The notes under the pieces were generated by a model that saw only the letters and a list, made by a program, of their open reading frames with translations, was not told where the DNA came from and did no database searches. DNA of 64,000 nucleotides, from assembly GCA_019634415.1 (NCBI GenBank), contig JAHQVJ010000100.1:62001-126000 (forward strand). Reading direction: 5' to 3'. The translations under genes and the position numbers were made by a program. Positions 55,328 through 64,000 of this stretch are shown piece after piece (position 1 is the first letter of the stretch; each line of letters begins with the position of its first letter). The DNA comes from Myxococcales bacterium. Its GTDB lineage: Bacteria > Myxococcota_A > UBA796 > GCA-2862545.

Positions 55328-57327
55328 CTCGAGATCTCCGAGGTTCGTCGGTCTCTGGCTCGCGCCAGCCGGGCGTCCAGGCCACCGTAGAAGAGCCGAG
55401 GAGCGGTCTGCAGGTACCTGGCGTCGCCTGCGTCGAGGAGGTTCTCCACCCCCGCGAACAAGGTGATGGTATCGGACGCGTCGAGGGGCTGGCGCACCTT
55501 GAGGTCCACCAGGGCGTAGGGATCGGCGTCCACCCGGATCTCGCTGCCCCCGTCGCTCTCGTAGAAGGGCCGCGGGCCGAAGCCCACGGCCCGCGCCGTG
55601 AGATCTGGTCCCCGGCGCACGGGCACGTCCACCCGGATCGCCGCCGTGCCCTGGAGCAGCGCGCGGCCCTCCAGCGGTCGCTGTAGATCGAGGTCGACAG
55701 CGTCGGTGATGGTGGTGGACAGGTCGATCCCGAGCCAGTGCACGGGCTTCATGCCGAGGGAGCCCTCGAGGCCGCGGGTGCGAGCGCGGGCGACGTTGAC
55801 GTAGCCGAAGCGGATGGTGGGCCCCTCCTCCAGCGTGCCGATCTGGATGAGGTCGCGCAGCTGGTCGTACCAGCCCGACACCGAGATCGACCAGCTCTCG
55901 GCAGGCACCCACTCGAGCCCGGCGTTGGCTCCCAGGGAGCGCTCCGGGCGCAGGTCCGGGTTGCCCTCAACGGTGTATCCCACGGCACTGTTGGCGAAGC
56001 GCAGCAGCAGCTCGCGGAACTCCGGTGCGCGCCAGCCATTTCCGGCAGAGGCGCGCAAGGTCACGTTGGACACCGGATCGAAGCGCACCCCGAGCTTCGG
56101 CGCCACGGTGCCGCCGAACCAGCTGTCGCCGTCTGCGCGCACCCCCGGCACCACCACCAGGGGGGCCGAGCCCGACAGCACCTTCCACTCGTCTTGGGCG
56201 TACAGGCCACCGCGCATGCGGTTGCCGCGACCCTCCTCTCCGAGTCGTGGAGAGGCGAGGGCCGACAGGAATCCCTCCGCCCCCACCGACAGCACGTGGC
56301 CCCCGAGCACGCGGTCGAGCTGGCTCGTGAGCTGCACCAGGGTCTCGCGTGTGTCCTCGTAGGCGTCTTCGGCCCCCGCGTTGCGTTGATCCCAGAGGAA
56401 CTGGTCCCGGTAGATGGAGACGCCCACCGTGTTGCTGAAGCGGGACTGCTCGTCGAAGAGCCAGTCCGCCGTGGCTCGGATCAGCCCGTCCTCGGTGACG
56501 TTGCGTCGGTCGAAGATGCCGCCCGTGGGCGCGAGCTCCACGCCACTCGTGGGCCTCAGCCCGAGGGGGCCCGAGCGTCCCAGCTCCACCCCCGTGGAGT
56601 CTTGAAGCGCGTAGGAGCCCGAGGCGCGCAGCGTGAGGTTGGGGTTGGGCTTCGTGTCGGCGGCGCCCGAGAGCTGCAGCTGCCACACGGCGTTGCCGTT
56701 GGTCTGCGGCGACTCCGGATCCAGGCGGAAGGCAGCGTTGTTGTGCCAGCCTGCGTCGAAGCGGAACCCCGAGCGGCGGCCGCGCGCGCCCACACCTGCC
56801 GTGGTGTCGATGGTGGTGAGGGTGCCTCCGCGGGCGTGCAGGCTGCCCTCGATGGGCTGCTTGGACTGCCGCGTGATGATGTTGATCACGCCTCCCATGG
56901 CGTCCGAGCCATACAGCGCGGAACTCGCGCCCTTCACGATCTCGATCCGCTCGATGGAGTCGGCGGGAATGCGCGACAGATCGAAGGTGCCATCCTTGCG
57001 GCCCACCACCCGCTGGCCGTCCACCAGGATCAGCACGTGCTCTGGGTTCAGCCCTCGGAGCTGCACGCTGGCTCCGAACAACCCACGGTTCACCACCACA
57101 CCGGTCTGCTGATCCAGCACGTCGGCGACGTCTTCGGCTCCAGAGGCCTCGATGGCGTCGCGATCCACCACCTCCACGGCCACGGGAGACTCCCCGAGGC
57201 GGCGCGGTGTGCGGGTTCCGGTGACGACGATCTCTTCTGCGTCATCTGGCTCTTCGGGTTCCTCGGATTCCTGAGCGAATGCTGGCGGAGCGAGGAGTAG
57301 CCAGATGAAAATGGATTTCATTTTCAT
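55324..57327 (-). CDS. TonB-dependent receptor, HmuR-like by context
   Basis: Signal peptide MKMKSIFIWLLLAPPAFAQ; TonB box/plug EIVVTGTRTPRRLGESPVAVEVVDRDAIEASGAEDVADVLDQQTGVVVNRG...IEIVKGASSALYGSDAMGGVINIITR. Confidence 0.9.
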   Translation of the reverse strand: MKMKSIFIWLLLAPPAFAQESEEPEEPDDAEEIVVTGTRTPRRLGESPVAVEVVDRDAIEASGAEDVADVLDQQTGVVVNRGLFGASVQLRGLNPEHVLILVDGQRVVGRKDGTFDLSRIPADSIERIEIVKGASSALYGSDAMGGVINIITRQSKQPIEGSLHARGGTLTTIDTTAGVGARGRRSGFRFDAGWHNNAAFRLDPESPQTNGNAVWQLQLSGAADTKPNPNLTLRASGSYALQDSTGVELGRSGPLGLRPTSGVELAPTGGIFDRRNVTEDGLIRATADWLFDEQSRFSNTVGVSIYRDQFLWDQRNAGAEDAYEDTRETLVQLTSQLDRVLGGHVLSVGAEGFLSALASPRLGEEGRGNRMRGGLYAQDEWKVLSGSAPLVVVPGVRADGDSWFGGTVAPKLGVRFDPVSNVTLRASAGNGWRAPEFRELLLRFANSAVGYTVEGNPDLRPERSLGANAGLEWVPAESWSISVSGWYDQLRDLIQIGTLEEGPTIRFGYVNVARARTRGLEGSLGMKPVHWLGIDLSTTITDAVDLDLQRPLEGRALLQGTAAIRVDVPVRRGPDLTARAVGFGPRPFYESDGGSEIRVDADPYALVDLKVRQPLDASDTITLFAGVENLLDAGDARYLQTAPRLFYGGLDARLARARDRRTSEISR
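57307..57325 (-). promoter_or_regulatory. Fur-box-like element at the receptor start codon
   Basis: GAAAATGAAATCCATTTTC on the minus strand, 14/19 to GATAATGATAATCATTATC; outer 8-bp arms ATGAAAAT/ATTTTCAT. Confidence 0.35.
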
Positions 57328-57369
57328 GATCGGCATTGTGTCGTGCCTGAGGCGCCGGGTCAAGCGCTC

Positions 57370-57726
57370 TCACCTCGGGCGCACGGCGAGCTGCTCGTGC
57401 AGTCGCGCGGCGAGCTGCGCCACCTCGGCCGTCGGATCGCCCTGCCCCCCGAGGGCGGCATGGATCACGGCGAAGCGATGCTCTGTGGCGACGACCTCTT
57501 CGGGCGACACACGCTCGCGCAATGCTGGCTCCACCGCCTTCTCGAAGCGGTCGAAGGCACGGCTCCAGGCCTCGAAGGCGGCCTGATCCTCTTCGGAGGC
57601 GAGCCGTGCGGCGTCGTCGAGGGCCTTGATCACCTCCACGGCGGCCACCTCCGGAGGTGGGCCCTCGGGCTCCTCGAAGGCCTCGCAGGCGGACAAGCAC
57701 GTGATCCACGCCAGCAGGCTCACCAT
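57370..57726 (-). CDS. Small helical lipoprotein
   Basis: MVSLLAWITCLSACEAFEEPEG lipobox, then helical sequence; TGACATG junction with the upstream ATPase. Confidence 0.6.
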   Translation of the reverse strand: MVSLLAWITCLSACEAFEEPEGPPPEVAAVEVIKALDDAARLASEEDQAAFEAWSRAFDRFEKAVEPALRERVSPEEVVATEHRFAVIHAALGGQGDPTAEVAQLAARLHEQLAVRPR

Positions 57727-57727
57727 G

Positions 57728-58960
57728 TCAGGGCCCGAAGGATTCGGCGAACAGCGCGTCGATCGCGCGCCGGCCGGCGTCGGTGATCTGTCGGGTGCCG
57801 GTGCCGCAGATGTGGGCGGCGTGGATCTTGGGAACGCCGGGCGTCCAGCCTTGCTCGGCGTGCCACTGGTGCCAGGTGGCGCGTGGCTCGTCGAACACCC
57901 ACAGCTCCCGGCTCCACATGCGAGCGAGCTCCACGGACCAGCCCGTTCCGCCGCGCACTGTGCCGTCCTGCTGGATGGTGCCCACCACGAACACCTGCTG
58001 CGACCGCCGAACCATGTGCCACAGCGTCTGAAGCACCCCGCGGATCAGCCCACCGGCGTCGTTGTAGCTTCGGTTGAGCTGCTTGCTCACGTAGGTGAGG
58101 CTCACGTCGCCCATGGCGAGCTCCTGGGGCGACAGCTCTCGCCGCCCCACGGTTCGGCTCTGCAGGTGCCCTTCGAAGGTGAAGGCGACCTCCTGCACAC
58201 CCCTGCGCTCGGCTGCCTCGCCGAAGGCCGCCTCGGAGCCCGCTGCCCCGCCAGAGAACAGCGTGCAGTCCTCGGGGCGCAGCTGCCCCGCCGGATCCAC
58301 CTCGGAGGGGGCTGCGTCGTAGGACTCGAGCAGGGTGGCCGGATCGAGGATCTGCGGCGACGCAGAGTCTCCGCCGTGCACGGCGCGCAGCCGCAGCACG
58401 TCCCCGTCGTGCACGAGCCGCAGGACCAGCTGCACGTGCCCGAAGATCTCGCTGGGCACGGGTGCCTCGGATCGCACGTCCACCCAGCAGCGCAGGGACC
58501 GGTCGTGGGCGAGTCGAGACAGGTCGGGTAGGGCGCTCTGCAGGTCCTTGCCTTGCAAGCCGTCGACGATCACGGCCTCGGGCACGAACTCGGCGGCGTC
58601 CGCCAGCATGTCGAGGTGGCGCCCGAGCATGGCAGCGTCGAAGTCGGCGCTGCGACCGCTATGGATCACGCGCCCGCGCTCCACCTGTAGCTTGCTCGCG
58701 TCGTCGGCTCCCACCACGCGAAGCACCTCGTCGTAGTGCGCTCGCACGTGGTTCACGGACTCGGCGATGGTCAGGTGCAGCACCTGCTGTCCACGCAGCA
58801 GCGCATCGAGCGCGGCGTGGCACAGCAAGGCCGTCTTGCCCACGCCAGGCTGCCCCGCCACCAGCGCCACCGCCCCGACAGGTAGCCGAACGCTCCAACG
58901 AGCGGTGGGATGGCCGGCGTAGGGGGGGGCGCCAGGAGTCGCGAGGGAGCCAGGAGTCAC
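57728..58960 (-). CDS. RecA/KaiC-like P-loop ATPase fused to a possible SLOG-like C-terminal domain
   Basis: Walker A AGQPGVGKTALL, Walker B-like EAVIVDGLQ; C-terminal FSGGAAGSEAAFGEAAERRG and GGTGWSVELA...LWVFDE. Confidence 0.6.
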   Translation of the reverse strand: MTPGSLATPGAPPYAGHPTARWSVRLPVGAVALVAGQPGVGKTALLCHAALDALLRGQQVLHLTIAESVNHVRAHYDEVLRVVGADDASKLQVERGRVIHSGRSADFDAAMLGRHLDMLADAAEFVPEAVIVDGLQGKDLQSALPDLSRLAHDRSLRCWVDVRSEAPVPSEIFGHVQLVLRLVHDGDVLRLRAVHGGDSASPQILDPATLLESYDAAPSEVDPAGQLRPEDCTLFSGGAAGSEAAFGEAAERRGVQEVAFTFEGHLQSRTVGRRELSPQELAMGDVSLTYVSKQLNRSYNDAGGLIRGVLQTLWHMVRRSQQVFVVGTIQQDGTVRGGTGWSVELARMWSRELWVFDEPRATWHQWHAEQGWTPGVPKIHAAHICGTGTRQITDAGRRAIDALFAESFGP

Positions 58961-58961
58961 G

Positions 58962-61058
<2,097 letters not shown>

Positions 61059-61240
61059 GGCTGGTCCATGGAGTTGGGGGGCGATCAACCGCCCGGTGGA
61101 GGCTGGCCTTAGCGGGGTTGTCACGGCAAAGCAAGGGGCCTGCCGCTGCATACTGCACGAGCCGCTAACGCTGCTACGCCGCTGCTCGGCGAGTCCGAGA
61201 CGGCAACCGTGCCCGTGCGTCCCCACGCGGGCAGGCTGCG

Positions 61241-61705
61241 CTACTTAAGCGCCGCCGTCGTCGCGGCAAGCCCAGCAGCCTCGGCCGCCGTTCGCACGGC
61301 GAGATCGTCGATCCACTCGGACAGCCGGTTCCAGTCGCCGTCCGAGCCTCCGCGGCTGAACGCAGCCATCACCTGGAACTCGCGGCTGTCGACCTCCATG
61401 CGCACCACGTGCGCCCACAGGCGCATGCCCTCGATGCCGGCCTCGCGGGCCGACTCGCTGTAGGTGACGATGATGCGCAGCGCGTCGCCCCAGTGCAGCA
61501 TGGGGCGAGCGGTGGGAGGCGCGACGATGCGCACGCCGGAGTCGCTGATGTCGGCGATGTGGCCCGCCGTGGGCACCCCGGCGCTGGGGTGGGCGAAGAA
61601 GACCGGTACCAATGGGTCTGGGCTGTATCGGACCGCGCTGCGGCGCTCGCCCGGGCCGAGCTCCTCGGAGGTATCGAGGACCGTGGGCTGTCCCGCGGTG
61701 GTCAT
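61241..61705 (-). CDS. PilZ-domain-like protein
   Basis: [18 protein letters not shown]...[18 protein letters not shown], PilZ-type RxxxR and D/NxSxxG motifs. Confidence 0.7.
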   Translation of the reverse strand: MTTAGQPTVLDTSEELGPGERRSAVRYSPDPLVPVFFAHPSAGVPTAGHIADISDSGVRIVAPPTARPMLHWGDALRIIVTYSESAREAGIEGMRLWAHVVRMEVDSREFQVMAAFSRGGSDGDWNRLSEWIDDLAVRTAAEAAGLAATTAALK

Positions 61706-61813
61706 GGTGCTCCCTCGCACCCGCATTCATCGGCTCGGGTGCGGGTCAACTTGACACGAAGGGAGTCCAAAGAACGTCCAACCCATCGGTTAGACGACCC
61801 GGCGGAGTGCCAC

Positions 61814-62890
61814 ATGCCGAGTTCCTACCTTTCTCTATCGGCCGATCTCCAGGAACTTCCGTTCCTCGGTGGAACGCTGGGGCAGCACTGGGCTTCGCTG
61901 TTGCGCCAAGCTGCGCTCACGCCAGCCTCGTCGGTGCGGTCCCAGGTGGTGGTGGATGGCCGCTTCGCCGCCTTGGATCCGGCGCGCCTGCGTCAGCTCG
62001 TGCAGGCCTTGGGCGACGGCGGCGAGGAGAGCGTGGCCCTGGTCACCCCGGAGGGGCAACGCGTGGCGGTGGCGCGCGCGGAGCCCGCGTCCGACGACGA
62101 TCCCCTGAAGGCCGCAGCCGACGGCCCCTCCATCGCGCTCACGCCCGCCGAGGTGGTCGATGCCACCGATCCCTGGGGTCGATCCCTGGCGGAGCGGCAG
62201 GTGGTGGACCGCAGCCTCCGCCGGCTCGCCGCGCTGGGCGTGCGGCTGGTGGACCCAGCTCGGATCTGGGTGGAGCCCTCCGTCCGCGTGGCGGCCGGTG
62301 CCACCCTCTGGGGAGGGAGCGTGCTGCTGGGGCGCACGTCGGTGGCCCGGGGGGCGCAGGTGCATGCAGGCGCCTGGCTCCGCGACACCACGGTGGGGGA
62401 GAACACCGTCATCAAGCCCCACACCGTGTGCGACCGGGCTGAGATCGGGGCGGACTGTGCGCTCGGGCCCTCCGCCCACCTGAGGCCAGGCGCCGCTCTG
62501 CACACCGACGTGAAGGTGGGCAACTTCGTCGAGGTGAAGGCGGCCGTGCTGCGTTCGGGGGTGCGCGCGAGCCACCTGTCCTACATCGGAGATGCCGAGG
62601 TGGGGGAAGGTGCGAACGTGGGCGCGGGCACCATCACTTGCAACTACGACGGGTTCGGCAAGCACCGCACGGAGATCGGTGCAGGCGCATTCGTGGGCTC
62701 CAACACGTCGCTCGTGGCGCCGGTGCGCATCGGAGACGGCGTGATCATCGGTGCCGGAAGCACCATCACGCGGTCCGTGCCCGATCAGTCCCTGGCGGTG
62801 GAGCGGGCCGAGGAGCGGGTGCTGGAGGGGCGGGCTCCGAGGCTGCGGGAGCGCAACCGGCGCCGTGCCGAGGCACGTCGGGATGGCTGA
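61814..62890 (+). CDS. GlmU-like left-handed beta-helix acyltransferase lacking the pyrophosphorylase domain
   Basis: [97 protein letters not shown]; no GlmU nucleotidyltransferase motif in the N-terminus. Confidence 0.75.
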   Translation: MPSSYLSLSADLQELPFLGGTLGQHWASLLRQAALTPASSVRSQVVVDGRFAALDPARLRQLVQALGDGGEESVALVTPEGQRVAVARAEPASDDDPLKAAADGPSIALTPAEVVDATDPWGRSLAERQVVDRSLRRLAALGVRLVDPARIWVEPSVRVAAGATLWGGSVLLGRTSVARGAQVHAGAWLRDTTVGENTVIKPHTVCDRAEIGADCALGPSAHLRPGAALHTDVKVGNFVEVKAAVLRSGVRASHLSYIGDAEVGEGANVGAGTITCNYDGFGKHRTEIGAGAFVGSNTSLVAPVRIGDGVIIGAGSTITRSVPDQSLAVERAEERVLEGRAPRLRERNRRRAEARRDG

Positions 62891-64000
62891 AGACGAGGTC
62901 CCCGAGCACCTGGTGCGCCTCAACCCCGAGCAGGAGCGCGCCGTCACCACGCTGTCGGGCCCGCTCCTCGTGCTGGCGGGGGCGGGCTCGGGCAAGACCC
63001 GCGTGCTCACGCGCCGGATCGCCCACCTGCTCTACACCGGGGTGGATCCGAACAACGTCATCGCCCTCACCTTCACCAACAAGGCCGCTGCGGAGATGCG
63101 GGAGCGCGTGGCGGAGCTCATCGGTGATGCCGCCGAGCGGGTGTGGGTGAGCACCTTCCACTCCTCTTGTGCCCGCATCCTGCGCATGGACATCGAGGCG
63201 CTGGGGTTCACCAAGCGCTTCGCCATCTACGACGACGACGACCAGGTGCGTCTGCTGAAGTCCATCGTGGTGGATGCCGGCTACGACCCCACCCGCGTGG
63301 TGCCCCGCGACGTGCTGTCGCAGATCGACGGCTACAAGAACCAGATGCGCACCCCCGACCAGGTGGTGCAGGAGCGCCGCACCCACGTGGGCGATCCGGT
63401 GATCCGGGTGTGGCGCGACTACGAAGAAGCGCTCAAGGCCTCCGACGCCCTGGACTTCAACGATCTGGTGGGCAAGACCGTCGAGCTGTTCCAGGATCAT
63501 CCCGACGTGCTCGAGAAGTGGCGGGATCGCTTCCAGTACGTGCTGGTGGACGAGTACCAGGACACGAACCGCGCGCAGTACCTGTTGCTCAGGCTCCTCG
63601 CGGTGGAGCATCGCAACATCGCGGTGGTGGGCGACGACGACCAGTCCATCTACGGGTTCCGCGGCGCCGACGTCTCCAACATCCTCAACTTCCAGGAGGA
63701 CTACGCCGAGGCCAAGGTGGTGCGACTGGAGCAGAACTACCGGTCCACCGGCTACATCCTCACCTTGGCCAACGCCGTGGTGGCGCACAATCCCGACCGG
63801 CTCGACAAGCGGCTGTGGACCGAGAGCGCCAACGGCGCCAAGGTGCAGCTCATCGTGCGGCGCACCGTGCTCGAGGAGGCCACGCGGGTGGCCGACGCCA
63901 TCCTGAAGCTCCGTCGCATGGGCCACGAGTACAAGGACATCGCGATCATCTACCGCACCAAGTCCATCGCGCGGCACTTCGAGGGCGCGCTGCGGCGCAA
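62883..64000 (+). CDS. pcrA: UvrD/PcrA-type DNA helicase, cut by the right edge
   Basis: [38 protein letters not shown]...[19 protein letters not shown]...[21 protein letters not shown]. Confidence 0.93.
   Translation, partial: MAEDEVPEHLVRLNPEQERAVTTLSGPLLVLAGAGSGKTRVLTRRIAHLLYTGVDPNNVIALTFTNKAAAEMRERVAELIGDAAERVWVSTFHSSCARILRMDIEALGFTKRFAIYDDDDQVRLLKSIVVDAGYDPTRVVPRDVLSQIDGYKNQMRTPDQVVQERRTHVGDPVIRVWRDYEEALKASDALDFNDLVGKTVELFQDHPDVLEKWRDRFQYVLVDEYQDTNRAQYLLLRLLAVEHRNIAVVGDDDQSIYGFRGADVSNILNFQEDYAEAKVVRLEQNYRSTGYILTLANAVVAHNPDRLDKRLWTESANGAKVQLIVRRTVLEEATRVADAILKLRRMGHEYKDIAIIYRTKSIARHFEGALRR

Overview
High-GC bacterial chromosome segment with the gene content of a Myxococcota/deltaproteobacterial-type genome: many secreted lipoproteins, MopE-type Asp/Cys repeats, FG-GAP and NHL repeat proteins, DUF1501 and PSCyt-like cytochromes, and MYXO-CTERM-like tails. 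I find no tRNA, rRNA, CRISPR array, phage or transposase gene. Housekeeping anchors are fusA (minus, about 59-61 kb), an NADP-type glutamate dehydrogenase, guanine deaminase, a plsC-like acyltransferase and a PcrA/UvrD helicase cut by the right edge. Start codons were moved inward from the supplied ORFs wherever a signal peptide, an ATGA overlap or an RBS supported it. Main candidates for a second look: (1) a four-gene operon of truncated hemoglobin, CheA-like kinase without the CheW-like domain, soluble MCP-like protein and CheY, a possible gas-sensing chemosensory module; (2) a two-gene alpha-2-macroglobulin-like protein with no visible CGEQ thioester motif; (3) a RecA/KaiC-like ATPase fused to a possible SLOG-like domain, 1 nt downstream of fusA; (4) a gene graveyard at 0.9-2.7 kb with a collapsed lipoprotein amidohydrolase, a second copy of its tail and a response regulator split around a low-GC ORF; (5) a divergent promoter carrying two inverted operator-like copies; (6) a MopE gene bracketed by a 45-bp repeat taken from the 3' end of the neighbouring A2M gene. 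All family calls come from reading translations by eye; no database search was run.
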